A stretch of 64,000 nt of DNA from Pseudomonadota bacterium. GTDB lineage: Bacteria; Bdellovibrionota; UBA1018. The stretch spans positions 62,001 to 126,000 of the forward strand of contig JAIXQO010000007.1 in the NCBI GenBank assembly GCA_027485695.1. Reading direction: 5' to 3'. A model generated the notes under the pieces. The model was not told where the DNA came from. It ran no database searches and worked only from the letters and a program-made list of their open reading frames with translations. Positions 16,186-25,193 of the stretch are shown piece by piece. Both the position numbers and the translations under genes were made by a program. The first letter of the stretch is position 1. Every line of letters starts with the position of its first letter.

Positions 16186-17019
16186 ATGTCATTGAGAATT
16201 AATACGAACGTTCAGTCGATTGCTGCCCAGAGACATCTGGGGATCAATAACCGCATGCAGAACTCGGCACTGGAGAAACTCTCTTCGGGTAACCGAATCA
16301 ACCGCGCAGGCGACGACGCCGCCGGCCTCGCGATCAGCGAGAAATTAAAAGCCAACATCCGCTCCATCAAGCAAGCGACCCGGAACGCCGCAGACGGCAT
16401 TTCCCTGGTTCAGGTCGCTGAGGGCGCGATGAACGAAGTTTCAAACATCTTGATCCGTCTCCGCGAACTCTCGATCCAAGCTGCCTCAGATACAATCGGC
16501 GACGTCGAACGCGGATTCATCAACAAAGAAATCGTCGGCCTCAAAGCCGAAGTCGACCGCATCGCGGGCACGACCGAATTCAACGGCAGAAAACTTCTCG
16601 CCGGCGAAGGCACCGACATCGATATCCAAGTGGGATTGAAAAACAATCCTCTCGAAGACCGCCTCAGTTTCAACGTGAAAAACTTGGCCACGAACCTCGA
16701 AACGCTGGGCCTCACCGACGTGAACACGTTGACCAAAGAAGGCGCACAAAACAACCTGATGATGATCGACGGTTCGATTCAGAAAATCAACGAGAGCCGC
16801 TCCGAACTCGGCGCACTCCAGAACCGCCTGCAATCAACGATCAACAACCAGATGATCTACCGTGAGAACTTAGAAGGCGCAAACTCCCGTATCCGCGATA
16901 CGGACGTCGCCGAAGAGACTTCGGAACTGACCCGTGCGAATATTCTCTCGCAATCGACGATCTCGGTTCTCTCGCAAGCGAACCAGAACAACTCGATGGC
17001 ATTGAAGCTCCTCAGTTAA
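16186..17019 (+). CDS. fliC: Flagellin
   Basis: Filament subunit secreted through the flagellar export channel. The 277-residue protein is nearly all conserved D0/D1 structure: N-terminal SLRINTNVQSIAAQ and ALEKLSSGNRINRAGDDAAG, C-terminal AEETSELTRANILSQ and the end SMALKLLS. There is only a short central part, with no variable D2/D3 domain. An AGGAGG lies 11 bases before the ATG, inside a mini-ORF. A strong terminator follows. It is the only flagellar structural gene in the window. Confidence 0.97.
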   Translation: MSLRINTNVQSIAAQRHLGINNRMQNSALEKLSSGNRINRAGDDAAGLAISEKLKANIRSIKQATRNAADGISLVQVAEGAMNEVSNILIRLRELSIQAASDTIGDVERGFINKEIVGLKAEVDRIAGTTEFNGRKLLAGEGTDIDIQVGLKNNPLEDRLSFNVKNLATNLETLGLTDVNTLTKEGAQNNLMMIDGSIQKINESRSELGALQNRLQSTINNQMIYRENLEGANSRIRDTDVAEETSELTRANILSQSTISVLSQANQNNSMALKLLS

Positions 17020-17085
17020 GTCAGTACCGCAGAGGCGGGGCGCACTTAAACGCTCCCGTTCGTTTATAATCGTTTATAGTCTAGG

Positions 17086-17125
17086 AGAGGAGGCCGGGAA
17101 AGATTCCGGGCCTCCTCTTTGTTTT
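17086..17125 (+). terminator. Rho-independent terminator after flagellin
   Basis: AGAGGAGGCC (17086-17095) pairs with GGCCTCCTCT (17109-17118) and is followed by a T-rich tract. It separates flagellin from trmB. Confidence 0.88.
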
Positions 17126-17170
17126 GATTTTGTTGAAGTCTCGACCAAAAAGGTGTTCTCTTGCCGCCGT

Positions 17171-17902
17171 ATGTCGGAAAACGAAGAACTCAAGCCTTAC
17201 CAACTCCCACTGGAGCACCCGAACTACGCCTATCCACGGGCGAGGAACCCTTATGCCGCCCGTCTCGCGGAATTCGAAATTAAGGCATTCTCCGATAGCG
17301 ATACCGAAAAACGCCCCGGCCAGTGGCTCTCTGAGTTCGCGGATACTTCGGCAAAAACTCCACTCATCGTAGAAATCGGATGCAACACTGGGCATGTCGT
17401 TCGCGCTTGGGCCGAGCGCTCGCCTGAGAATCGTTACATCGGCATCGACTGGAAGTTCAAAGCGATCCACCGAGGCTTAGAGAAAGCGGCCAAAAAATCG
17501 CTCAAAAACCTACTTTTCCTACGCGCCAACGTTTGGCGTCTCGGATACATTTTCGCGCCCGGCGAGGTCGATGAAATCCACATCTATTGCCCGGACCCAT
17601 GGCCGCCAAAATCCCAGTGGAAAAAACGCTTCCTCTGCCGCGAGAATTTCCCGGTCCTTCAGCAGTCGTTGAAATCGGGCGGTATTCTCCACATTAAAAC
17701 CGATCACGCCGGATACTTCGACTGGATCGAAGAGGCATTCGCAGGGCAAGAAGCCGGTTGGGAAACTGTCTCTAAAACTCGCGACAAACACGCAAAACAC
17801 CCAAATCCGGAAAAACTCGATATTCCCGAAGTGACGCTCTTTGAGAAAATTTTCATTTCCAAAGGCATCCCGATCCACGAATGGGTCCTCCGGAAAAAAT
17901 AG
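17171..17902 (+). CDS. trmB: tRNA (guanine-N7-)-methyltransferase
   Basis: SAM-dependent enzyme that makes m7G46 in tRNA variable loops. It shows the SAM motif IVEIGCNTG, the acidic GIDWK segment, and the family signature PDPWPPKSQWKKR, followed by the LHIKTDHAGYFDW segment of the active site. About 243 residues, normal for bacterial TrmB. ATG at 17171 chosen; a GTG at 17153 is possible but neither has a clear ribosome site. It is preceded by the flagellin terminator and so needs its own promoter. Confidence 0.92.
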   Translation: MSENEELKPYQLPLEHPNYAYPRARNPYAARLAEFEIKAFSDSDTEKRPGQWLSEFADTSAKTPLIVEIGCNTGHVVRAWAERSPENRYIGIDWKFKAIHRGLEKAAKKSLKNLLFLRANVWRLGYIFAPGEVDEIHIYCPDPWPPKSQWKKRFLCRENFPVLQQSLKSGGILHIKTDHAGYFDWIEEAFAGQEAGWETVSKTRDKHAKHPNPEKLDIPEVTLFEKIFISKGIPIHEWVLRKK

Positions 17903-18051
17903 AAGCATCGGTACAACCGCTCACCTTTAGCGCCGTTTTACGCTGGATTTTACGTGGACAACCCCTCGCAAACGGAGGAGTTTGTAACCATCGATCGAAC
18001 TTTTTCGTATTACCTTGGGACCCCTCATCCCTTTTCGAAAGGATCCCCTTC

Positions 18052-18627
18052 ATGCGTAACACCATCACTTCCTTGACCGTCCTTCTGCTAGCCACTTCGG
18101 CGTTGGCCGCCCCTAAAACCGAAACCATCTATTCGATCCCTTTGAAAACGATCAAAGGCGAAACCACTTCGCTTAAGGCATACTCCGGCAAGGTCCTTCT
18201 CATCGTGAACACCGCTTCTCAGTGCGGATTCACCCCCCAATACAAGGCGCTTCAGGCGACGCACGAAAAATACTCTTCCAAGGGCCTCCAAATTCTTGGA
18301 TTCCCCAGCAACGATTTCGGGGGCCAAGAGCCTGGAACCGACGCGGAAATTAAAAATTTCTGCGAACGGAATTTCAAAGTGAGTTTCCCGATGTTCTCCA
18401 AGGGTTACGTAAACGGCGGCAAAGACGCGGCCACCGGGCAAGAAAAAATCCAACCCTTGTATCAATACCTTCTCGCGAATGCTCCGACACCGGGACCAGT
18501 GAAATGGAATTTTGAGAAATTCCTCGTCAATCGCCAGGGCAAGATCGTCGCGCGTTTTCCGTCGAAAGTGACGCCGGACAGTACTGAGCTCACTTCGCAA
18601 ATCGAAAAACTCCTCGCCGAGAAATAA
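18052..18627 (+). CDS. Exported glutathione peroxidase
   Basis: Thiol peroxidase of the GPx family that reduces hydroperoxides. A signal peptide (about residues 1-20, ending ALAA) precedes the domain, so it should act in the periplasm. Catalytic residues are visible: Cys58 in NTASQCGFT, Gln92 in the FGGQEPG motif, Trp152 and Asn153 in KWNFEKF; it is a cysteine, not selenocysteine, enzyme. Start ATG at 18052 has AAAGGA upstream; an extended reading frame upstream is not supported. It lies 21 bp before ctaA. Whether glutathione or thioredoxin-like proteins reduce it in the periplasm is unknown. Confidence 0.93.
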   Translation: MRNTITSLTVLLLATSALAAPKTETIYSIPLKTIKGETTSLKAYSGKVLLIVNTASQCGFTPQYKALQATHEKYSSKGLQILGFPSNDFGGQEPGTDAEIKNFCERNFKVSFPMFSKGYVNGGKDAATGQEKIQPLYQYLLANAPTPGPVKWNFEKFLVNRQGKIVARFPSKVTPDSTELTSQIEKLLAEK

Positions 18628-18648
18628 GCGGAGAAACCAGAAGTCGTC

Positions 18649-19689
18649 ATGAAATCCGTTCGCACTTGGCTCATCGTTATTCTCGTTTCGCTTCTGATGA
18701 TGATTGGCATCGGGGGAGTCACGCGCTTGACCGGATCTGGACTTTCCATCACTCAATGGAAACCGATCATGGGCGCAATCCCCCCCCTCCATCAGGACGA
18801 CTGGAACCATGCGTTCGCGCTCTATCAAGAAACGCCTCAGTTCAAACTCGAGAACAGCTCGATGGGACTGACTGAGTTCAAATGGATTTTCTTCTGGGAG
18901 TTCATTCATCGCCTATTCGGACGACTGATCGGCGTGATCGTTCTCATTCCACTCCTCTATTTCACCTGGAAGAAAACGCTCACGCCTCGGATTCGTACGC
19001 GGGTTTGGATCGGTTTCGCGCTCGGCGGCCTCCAAGGTTTGATGGGTTGGATTATGGTGATGAGCGGACTCTCCGAGCGGACGTCCGTCAGCCATATCCG
19101 GTTAGCGATGCATTTCTCGCTCGCGCTTTTGATCCTTTCTTACTTCACGAAACTCTATTGTGAGGTGACGGAGCAACTTCGCGCCGAACCACCCAAAATC
19201 ATCCCAGCCGAATCCACCCGGCCGGTGCTCAACCGAGTGTTCGGTACGGTCACTGTACTTTTCTGTCTGCAAGTCATCTACGGCGCGTTCGTTGCCGGCC
19301 TTAAAGCAGGCAAAGCTTTCAACACATTCCCGCTCATGGCGGGACATTTGGTCCCACCCAATCTCTGGCTACCGGAATATGGTGGCTTGATGAATCTCAT
19401 CGATAATCCGGCCACGGTTCAATGGATTCATCGAACGATTGCTTGGCTCTTGTTCTTCGGAACGGGATGGATGGCGCTGCGCCTGAAAACGGTGACCGAT
19501 GTTCGTTTTCGGAAATCCTTAATGGCGTTCGTTCACCTCGTGCCCGTTCAATTCCTGATCGGAGTCTCTACGCTTCTGATGGCAGTACCCGTGAGTCTGG
19601 GCGCCCTCCATCAGTTAGTGGCCGCGCTTTTGGTCATCTTCCTGACGCGAGCGCACTTTTATTCGAAGCCAAGACCGGTTTTGCGTTGA
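18649..19689 (+). CDS. ctaA: Heme A synthase (CtaA/COX15)
   Basis: Integral membrane enzyme that oxidises heme O to heme A for aa3-type cytochrome oxidase. Eight transmembrane segments are apparent; the opening GIGGVTRLTGSGLSITQWKP motif and the ligand histidines in EFIHRLFGR, in the WIHRTIAW segment and near the C-terminus (GALHQLVA) match the proteobacterial/mitochondrial (type 2) COX15 form, with the long first loop. It follows the peroxidase gene by 21 bp and precedes a 50-residue membrane protein by 45 bp. Oxidase structural genes are not in the window. Confidence 0.95.
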   Translation: MKSVRTWLIVILVSLLMMIGIGGVTRLTGSGLSITQWKPIMGAIPPLHQDDWNHAFALYQETPQFKLENSSMGLTEFKWIFFWEFIHRLFGRLIGVIVLIPLLYFTWKKTLTPRIRTRVWIGFALGGLQGLMGWIMVMSGLSERTSVSHIRLAMHFSLALLILSYFTKLYCEVTEQLRAEPPKIIPAESTRPVLNRVFGTVTVLFCLQVIYGAFVAGLKAGKAFNTFPLMAGHLVPPNLWLPEYGGLMNLIDNPATVQWIHRTIAWLLFFGTGWMALRLKTVTDVRFRKSLMAFVHLVPVQFLIGVSTLLMAVPVSLGALHQLVAALLVIFLTRAHFYSKPRPVLR

Positions 19690-19734
19690 AACCTGACGTG
19701 AGATCAGCGAAATTAAGCCCTATAGGAGTCAGCC

Positions 19735-19887
19735 ATGGACAGTCTCAAAGCCGGATTGGATAAGATCCTCTCGAACGAAATCACCGCGTTTATCTTCGTA
19801 TTCGGATGCGCGGTCGGTGCGTTTGCCGGTATCGCTGGTGGCTACTACCTCGCTTTTAAAACCGTCGTATACCTCGGCGCGTATTAA
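19735..19887 (+). CDS. 50-residue single-pass membrane protein
   Basis: A small gene with a good TAGGAG site 8 bases before its ATG. The product has an amphipathic start (MDSLKAGLDKILSNE) and one glycine-rich membrane segment (FIFVFGCAVGAFAGIAGGYY) containing GxxxG-like spacing, then a short tail ending YLGAY. No family recognised. Directly behind ctaA, it could be a small respiratory-complex subunit or assembly factor, which is inference from position alone. A short terminator is not obvious after it. Confidence 0.7.
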   Translation: MDSLKAGLDKILSNEITAFIFVFGCAVGAFAGIAGGYYLAFKTVVYLGAY

Positions 19888-20014
19888 TCGCAAATCGCTC
19901 ACGCCCAGAGTGATCTCGTTCTGATCTCCCGTCCTTTTTCTACAGTTTGGAATTTTAGTTTGGCCTGAGCCTAGATTTGACTCATCGCATCTAATTGACA
20001 TACATGGCACGACC

Positions 20015-20857
20015 ATGAAGCTTCTCAACGTCGTTCTCGTCGCCGGCCTGCTTTCTTTCCCATCGTTTGCAAACTCGTTTTCGTACGAAGACCTTTGCCA
20101 CTCGTCTGAACTGAGTCCCCAAGAGTGTTCGGCGATCGTTCAGGCCGAAGATCCCGCCCCCACGGAAACCGCTGCCGGAAACACACTGCGTTCGACGGCT
20201 CGATTTTTCGCGCGCATCGAAGAAGCCATCCTTTTCAAACCTGGCGCTCACGTCGCAGGTTTCTCAGCCGCCCTTTTCTCCAATAAGAACAAACCAAAAC
20301 TCGATCATCTGATTCCAGGCGGAAAACTGAGCCTCCTCTACGAAACGCTGAGCGTCCTTCCGGTGAGCACCCAACTTGAACTCGAGAGGATCACCCTCAT
20401 CGCTCTCAAAGATGGCTTAGACGCGAGTCAAGCAGAGGGCACCGGACTCGCCGGCGCCTTGAAAACCGCAATCCAGAGTTTGAGAAAAAATCTGAGCACC
20501 GCGTATGCTCGTGAACTTTTCGAATCAAATGAGGAAGCAAATCTCTACGTCATGGGTGCAGATCTCCTCGTCGTTCAGTCTCTCGGTTCGATGGTGCTTC
20601 CATCGGTCATCGTACCTGCAGTAACGGGCGGAGCGATCTCGTCCTCCGCCGCAGGACTTGCAATCACGACCATCATCTCGCTGCCTTTTGTCGCGCTCCA
20701 CACGCCTTGCTTAGCTGACGAGATTAAAAATCCGCATTGGGAAAAATACTGCACAGAGATCACCGAGCATTTCGCCGACGTGACAGTCGAACGCTACTAC
20801 CGTAGCTACGTGAAAAAGCGCCTGAAAAAACTCACGCGAGCACTCGGAAATCCCTAA
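20015..20857 (+). CDS. Exported protein of unknown function
   Basis: 280 residues with a signal peptide ending near SFANS. The mature part is mainly helical and contains four cysteines, two near the N-terminus (LCHSSELSPQECS) and two near the C-terminus, and a hydrophobic, Ser/Gly/Ala-rich stretch at about 188-230 that could be a membrane hairpin. No family recognised. A TTGACT/TACATG pair with 18-bp spacing lies close before the ATG. It ends at a shared bidirectional terminator. Confidence 0.7.
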   Translation: MKLLNVVLVAGLLSFPSFANSFSYEDLCHSSELSPQECSAIVQAEDPAPTETAAGNTLRSTARFFARIEEAILFKPGAHVAGFSAALFSNKNKPKLDHLIPGGKLSLLYETLSVLPVSTQLELERITLIALKDGLDASQAEGTGLAGALKTAIQSLRKNLSTAYARELFESNEEANLYVMGADLLVVQSLGSMVLPSVIVPAVTGGAISSSAAGLAITTIISLPFVALHTPCLADEIKNPHWEKYCTEITEHFADVTVERYYRSYVKKRLKKLTRALGNP

Positions 20858-20862
20858 CGAAA

Positions 20863-20898
20863 AAAAGCCCTGAAGCTCAGAAGCGCCTCAGGGCTTTT
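20863..20898. terminator. Bidirectional terminator between convergent genes
   Basis: AAAAGCCCTGA (20863-20873) pairs with TCAGGGCTTTT (20888-20898) with a 14-base loop. A and T runs flank both sides, so it can serve the exported protein gene on the plus strand and the barrel gene on the minus strand. Confidence 0.85.
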
Positions 20899-20923
20899 CA
20901 GTTTTCTATAGAATTCTGTTCGA

Positions 20924-21535
20924 CTAAAACGCGAACCCAGCCAAGAGCATCACCCCTCGGTGATTGACGTCGCCCGCCCCAGGAGTCACGTCGGTCATCC
21001 CTAGGTGGTAACGAGCCTGAATCCAGGCTGTCGACACGACGATCGGGATATCAAACCCTAAACCGACATCGAAACCGAAATGCGTCGACTCCCAGTTAGG
21101 ACTCACGCAGCCGCCGAAATCCGAGGAACATCCATCTCCCACCTTGACCCCAAAATTCGGACCCGCAAGTAAGGTCGGAACAATGAGCGGAATCGGAAGA
21201 CTCATCTTCAATAAAATCGGCATCTCGATGTAATTCGCGCGAAACTGCTGCTCGATTCCGAGAACTTTTGTTGAATAGCCTCGCTGGGCAAATTGGATAT
21301 TTGGTTCCAACGTTAAAAACGGAAGAAAATGTATATCGGTGTGTATTCCGACGACCAACCCCGTGTTGGTACCGGTGGATGAGTCGGGATCCGTCGACAC
21401 CTGGGCAAAATTCACCCCACCGTGAACACCAAAGTTGCCCATCGCTGCGTGTTCGGAGGCAGCCTCTTCTGCGAGGGTGGTCGACGCCCATCCTACCAAA
21501 ACAGCACAAAGCGTGATCCCTACGAAATTTCTCAT
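20924..21535 (-). CDS. Outer-membrane beta-barrel protein (porin-like, OMP_b-brl family)
   Basis: About 203 residues with a signal peptide (cleavage near TTLAEE), then alternating strands and a C-terminal LLAGFAF that ends in Phe, as expected for BAM-assembled barrels. The ANYIEMPILLK segment and the VSPNW loop are typical of the 8-10-stranded 'outer membrane protein beta-barrel' families. Start ATG at 21535 has GGAG 8 bases upstream, better than the earlier ATG at 21562. Function unknown, possibly structural. Confidence 0.75.
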   Translation of the reverse strand: MRNFVGITLCAVLVGWASTTLAEEAASEHAAMGNFGVHGGVNFAQVSTDPDSSTGTNTGLVVGIHTDIHFLPFLTLEPNIQFAQRGYSTKVLGIEQQFRANYIEMPILLKMSLPIPLIVPTLLAGPNFGVKVGDGCSSDFGGCVSPNWESTHFGFDVGLGFDIPIVVSTAWIQARYHLGMTDVTPGAGDVNHRGVMLLAGFAF

Positions 21536-21601
21536 GGCTTTTCTCCACAGTTTTTCTGTCATGAGAGTTTAAAGCACATGCCATGCCGAATCGTAGGATG
21601 C

Positions 21602-21648
21602 CCAAAAACAAAAGGTCTAGATCTCTCCGAATCGGAGAAACCTAGACC
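21602..21648 (-). terminator. Terminator after the FadL-like gene
   Basis: On the minus strand a stem of about 16 bp with a small internal mismatch (arms start at 21648 and 21614, GGTCTAGG with its complement) is followed by TTTTGTTTTT. It sits 20 bp after the FadL-like stop codon. Confidence 0.8.
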
Positions 21649-21669
21649 CGTAAACTTTAAGATCAGAAA

Positions 21670-23001
21670 CTAGAAACGATACGTTCCGCCCAGATGGAAT
21701 GCATAGGCACGAGTCGAGAACTTAGTTGGAGTCGAAACTTCTTTGGCGATGCCTGCGCCAACCGAAGCGCCAACGTTCGTACCCGTACCGCTTGCGAACG
21801 AATATTCGAACGCTCCATCGAGGTCGAGATTTTCCAAGCACTTCCAACCACCACCGACCGTGATCGCATGACCAGCGCCTGGGCTCGAGAACGTGTTACG
21901 AGCATAGGAATCGCCCGTCACTTGACTCGTCCATGCGTAACCTGCACGACCCACCCATGTTTCGTTGATTTGGTATTCACCACCGACGCGAGCGACGTGT
22001 TGGTTTTTCCAAGCCTGCACGATGTTACGGAATGCGACGGTCGATCCCGAAGCCGTCGTCACTGCGCCACCCAAGTTCAATTGGCCATTGCGCGAATAGT
22101 GAGCGAACGAATACTCGGTTGCCAAGCGGAGTGCTGGGTTCACGCGATAGAAGCCACCCAGTACGTACTGTTCTGGGAACGCGTTACCAATGGTTGCATC
22201 GCCTCCGGTCAGATTACTCGTCGTACCACCGGCTTGCGACTCCAGCGTACCGCGGCTCTTGCCCTTGGCGTTGAATGAAACGTTCGAACGATAGTTCGCG
22301 CCCACTCCCCAGGAGTCATCTTCTGAGGCGTACTGAAGACCGAGCTTAAAACCGTTCCAGCGAGTTTGTTTCAGATCGTCGACGAAAATATTCAAAAGAG
22401 CGGAAGTCGCGGCAACGCCCGTCTGAACGTAGTTCACGGTCGCGAAATCTGCATTCACCATAAGCGCGCGCCAGGCGGCACCAAACTTGAGGCCCGGCAT
22501 GATCTCATACGCACCGCCGAGAGCGAGTTCGGTGACAGAGAGGTTCGTGTCCACCGTCGCTTGGGTGTCGTTGAAGTTCGCATTCAAGTTCGTGTAACCC
22601 ACGTTCTCGAATTTGGATTTTGTTCCGCCCGAAACGTAAGCGCCGAAACCGACGCCGAGTTTCGGCATCAATTGATAAGCGGCCGTTGCACCGAATACGG
22701 GCGAAAAGCCGCTTTTGCCTTCGAGCGCACCTGAGTTAGCGAAAGGAGCTGCGCCTTTGAATTTTGAGAAGGTGGGCGAAAAGTTGAGCGAAACTTCACC
22801 CGCTCCACCCGGAACGGTCGCGAGACCGGCTGGGTTGAAGTAGATGGACTCGGCGCCTTTGACAGAACCGACGACCGCGCCGCCTTGGCCAACTGCTTTA
22901 CCGGACCAAACCATCGACTTTTCAAATCCAGCGGCGAAAACGCTCGAGGATCCCAAAACTGTGACTACTACCGTACACGAAACCACTTTCAAGCGATTCA
23001 T
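21670..23001 (-). CDS. FadL/OmpP1/TodX-family outer-membrane transporter
   Basis: About 443 residues. After a signal peptide the mature protein begins with the family hallmark: AGFEKSMVWSGKAVGQGGA and KGAESIYFNPAGLA (the NPAG motif), which forms the N-terminal hatch, followed by a long barrel ending in HLGGTYRF. FadL proteins carry long-chain fatty acids and other hydrophobic compounds across the outer membrane. ATG at 23001 has AAAGGA at good spacing and is preferred over 23019. A terminator follows. Confidence 0.9.
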   Translation of the reverse strand: MNRLKVVSCTVVVTVLGSSSVFAAGFEKSMVWSGKAVGQGGAVVGSVKGAESIYFNPAGLATVPGGAGEVSLNFSPTFSKFKGAAPFANSGALEGKSGFSPVFGATAAYQLMPKLGVGFGAYVSGGTKSKFENVGYTNLNANFNDTQATVDTNLSVTELALGGAYEIMPGLKFGAAWRALMVNADFATVNYVQTGVAATSALLNIFVDDLKQTRWNGFKLGLQYASEDDSWGVGANYRSNVSFNAKGKSRGTLESQAGGTTSNLTGGDATIGNAFPEQYVLGGFYRVNPALRLATEYSFAHYSRNGQLNLGGAVTTASGSTVAFRNIVQAWKNQHVARVGGEYQINETWVGRAGYAWTSQVTGDSYARNTFSSPGAGHAITVGGGWKCLENLDLDGAFEYSFASGTGTNVGASVGAGIAKEVSTPTKFSTRAYAFHLGGTYRF

Positions 23002-23193
23002 GAGTATTCCTTTCGTCATTTGCAGGACTGCAAATTTTTTACAAATTCAATGAGGTCCACAGCAGATCAAAGCGTGCCCCATCCGTCAAAGTTATTTACC
23101 TCGGTCATCCACACCAGACGCAGTGCAATCGCCGTTCCGCGACAGAAAACCACAAATGAAAGAGTGGCAACGAGACAACAGAGGAGGCAGGCA

Positions 23194-23277
23194 ATGCGCA
23201 CAGAAGCAGCAGAGATCGTCGACGAAGAAACTTTTCCGCGTTGCCTGGTTGCCGATTTGCCTCACTGCCTGATCTAA
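23194..23277 (+). CDS. Possible 27-residue peptide ORF
   Basis: In the 272-bp gap before the FadL-like gene, ATG at 23194 follows GAGGAGG with 6 bases spacing and reads 27 codons with two cysteines, ending three bases into the convergent lipoprotein gene. The AGGCAAtGCG start region can also pair with CGCGTTGCCT at 23238-23247. Expression is unproven; otherwise the gap shows no gene. Confidence 0.2.
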   Translation: MRTEAAEIVDEETFPRCLVADLPHCLI

Positions 23278-24542
23278 GGCATGTAACGATCCGTCACAAA
23301 CACAGTTCCACGTGCTTTGACTTCGATTGTTTTGCGCATCGGAGATTGCACACCGTTCGGGCTGATTTCGACATCATAGCGCCCGGGAGACACACGAAAT
23401 CGCGCGATCTGTAGATCTTTTGGAAGCAGCGCCCACGAGCGTCGATCCGCGCGGTCTGCCTCGTGCATCAGTAACGCCACCATCGTACCCAGACCGGAGT
23501 CTTTGGTTTTGGAGTTGATCGCTGCTCCGATGGCGATTTTCGCGGCCGCTCCAGCGATTTTCTTCGCGAGCATGCCGGCCCATTTTTCTTTGAGGTTCTG
23601 AATCGCGATCTCTTCAATATTGAAAAGCGAGAGCGATTTCATTTCGGCGAGTGCGCCGCCGCCGTTTTTGAATACTTTGACGGTAGCGTCGCGAACCGGA
23701 TTCGCTTGCGGCTGGAAAATCGGAATCGAATGAAAATCTGGACTCTCGATTTTTCGAGGAGATGCGCCGTTCTGATAGATCACGACGATCTCGCTTTCGC
23801 GGTCGCGGTCCTTGTTCGATTGTTTTTGCTCGTTCTGCTGTTCCTTGGTGAGATTAAAATCTTTGACCCAACGAGCGGCCTCGTCCGTGATCTTAAGCCT
23901 CATCGCCAGCCGATAGAGATCGAGTCCAATCGGTGGAAAATCTGGCATCAGCTCGCGTGTCTGTTTATAAGAGACATATGCGTCGTTCCACTCGCCTCTC
24001 GACTCAAAAAGCACCGCCGACAAATAGCGAGCGAACGCATTCTGCTGATAGTGGCGACCACCTTCGCTCACCATGAGATAGAGTTTGCGGTTCACGCGTC
24101 TCGCCTCGACGAGCGCCTCATCCGGTTGACCGATCAAAGCGTAGTTCATCGCTAAGTAAACGTTGATGAGGATGTTCTCGAATTCTTCCGCTTTGTATTG
24201 CTTCAGGTTATCCGAAACTAAGATCGTCGCCGTCTCTGCGGCAAGACTCGTGTAGTCCTTAATCTCAGCAAGTGCATCCGCTCGGCGGAACGCTTTGATG
24301 CTCTCTTCGTATTTGCCTGCCGTATGCAAAGCGAGCGCGTAGTCGAGCAAGTAGAGCAGGCCATCCCGCCCGTCCTCGCCCTCTTTCTCGAGGCCCGACT
24401 TGAGCGACTGGGCCGCGGCCTCATAGTTGCGACTACGAAACTCGGAATCGATCTCCGTCTGAGCCATACGCGACGATGCGCACCCTCCGGCTCCGAGCCC
24501 GAGAAGTGCGCACGTCAATATGAGTTTAAGCTGATTTTTCAA
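23274..24542 (-). CDS. COG3014 family lipoprotein with TPR-like repeats
   Basis: 422 residues. Lipoprotein signal with GAGGC (Cys21), then helical TPR-like repeats at about 30-235 (NYEAAAQSLKSGL, KYEESIKAFRRADAL, GEWNDAYVSYKQTREL), then a C-terminal region with strands ending in a VKARGTVFVTDRYMP segment. This agrees with the COG3014 lipoproteins that sit next to lpoB in other Gram-negative bacteria; here it starts 39 bp after lpoB. The start codon is TTG. The pair probably acts in peptidoglycan synthesis control at the outer membrane, but the role of COG3014 itself is unknown. Confidence 0.78.
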   Translation of the reverse strand: MKNQLKLILTCALLGLGAGGCASSRMAQTEIDSEFRSRNYEAAAQSLKSGLEKEGEDGRDGLLYLLDYALALHTAGKYEESIKAFRRADALAEIKDYTSLAAETATILVSDNLKQYKAEEFENILINVYLAMNYALIGQPDEALVEARRVNRKLYLMVSEGGRHYQQNAFARYLSAVLFESRGEWNDAYVSYKQTRELMPDFPPIGLDLYRLAMRLKITDEAARWVKDFNLTKEQQNEQKQSNKDRDRESEIVVIYQNGASPRKIESPDFHSIPIFQPQANPVRDATVKVFKNGGGALAEMKSLSLFNIEEIAIQNLKEKWAGMLAKKIAGAAAKIAIGAAINSKTKDSGLGTMVALLMHEADRADRRSWALLPKDLQIARFRVSPGRYDVEISPNGVQSPMRKTIEVKARGTVFVTDRYMP

Positions 24543-24581
24543 ATGAGGTCCAACGCGTCAGCGTCGACGATTCCGAGAGAA

Positions 24582-25193
24582 TTACAGACCGACGCTGCGC
24601 TTGCGGAACTTTTTGCGGACTTCTTTTTCTTCGACGCAATCAATTTCAGACGTCTCAAGGTTCGTGAAGTTCATCGTCAACTTGTAGTAGATGAACTTGT
24701 CATTCCCCACCTGTTGGATGTTCGTCGCCATTGCTCCGCTCATGATGTAGTCGGCGCCGGTTTGCTTGCCGCGGACTTTTTGCTTTTCCTTAGCGACGTT
24801 GCCACCTTCGTTGTAGCGATATTCGCCATCGAGCGTCTCCCGTTCGGTCTTATTCACGAACTTGACCTTGCGAGACTTGATGAGCGCCGTTCGGATCTTG
24901 TCCGTGAGGCTCGTCATGTCAATGTGTTCTTCCGTGCGGTTCTGAACCTGCTCGACAATGACCACAGGCGGTTTTTTGGCGTCTTTGACTTCAGGACAAA
25001 CGAGCATGGCGTCTACAACCGTCTGAGCCATCTGCTGCATGTCTGCTTCGTTGAACTTATCATCCAAGAGCTCGACCCGCTCAGGATCGTCATACTCACC
25101 CTTGGTAAAGGCCTTGGGGCCGCAGCTGCTGGCGGAAAAAAGAGCAATCAGAGCGAAACCACCCAGGAAACGGGAAACCAGACGTTGATTCAT
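24582..25193 (-). CDS. lpoB: Penicillin-binding protein activator LpoB
   Basis: Outer-membrane lipoprotein that in enterobacteria activates the peptidoglycan synthase PBP1b. Signal peptide with SASSC (Cys24), followed by the globular domain of the family: DMQQMAQTVVDAML, PPVVIVEQVQNRTEEHID, TALIKSRKVKFVNK and GADYIMSGAMA all match the LpoB pattern. 203 residues, usual length. Forms an operon with the COG3014 lipoprotein. In this lineage activation of PBP1b is assumed, not shown. Confidence 0.88.
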   Translation of the reverse strand: MNQRLVSRFLGGFALIALFSASSCGPKAFTKGEYDDPERVELLDDKFNEADMQQMAQTVVDAMLVCPEVKDAKKPPVVIVEQVQNRTEEHIDMTSLTDKIRTALIKSRKVKFVNKTERETLDGEYRYNEGGNVAKEKQKVRGKQTGADYIMSGAMATNIQQVGNDKFIYYKLTMNFTNLETSEIDCVEEKEVRKKFRKRSVGL

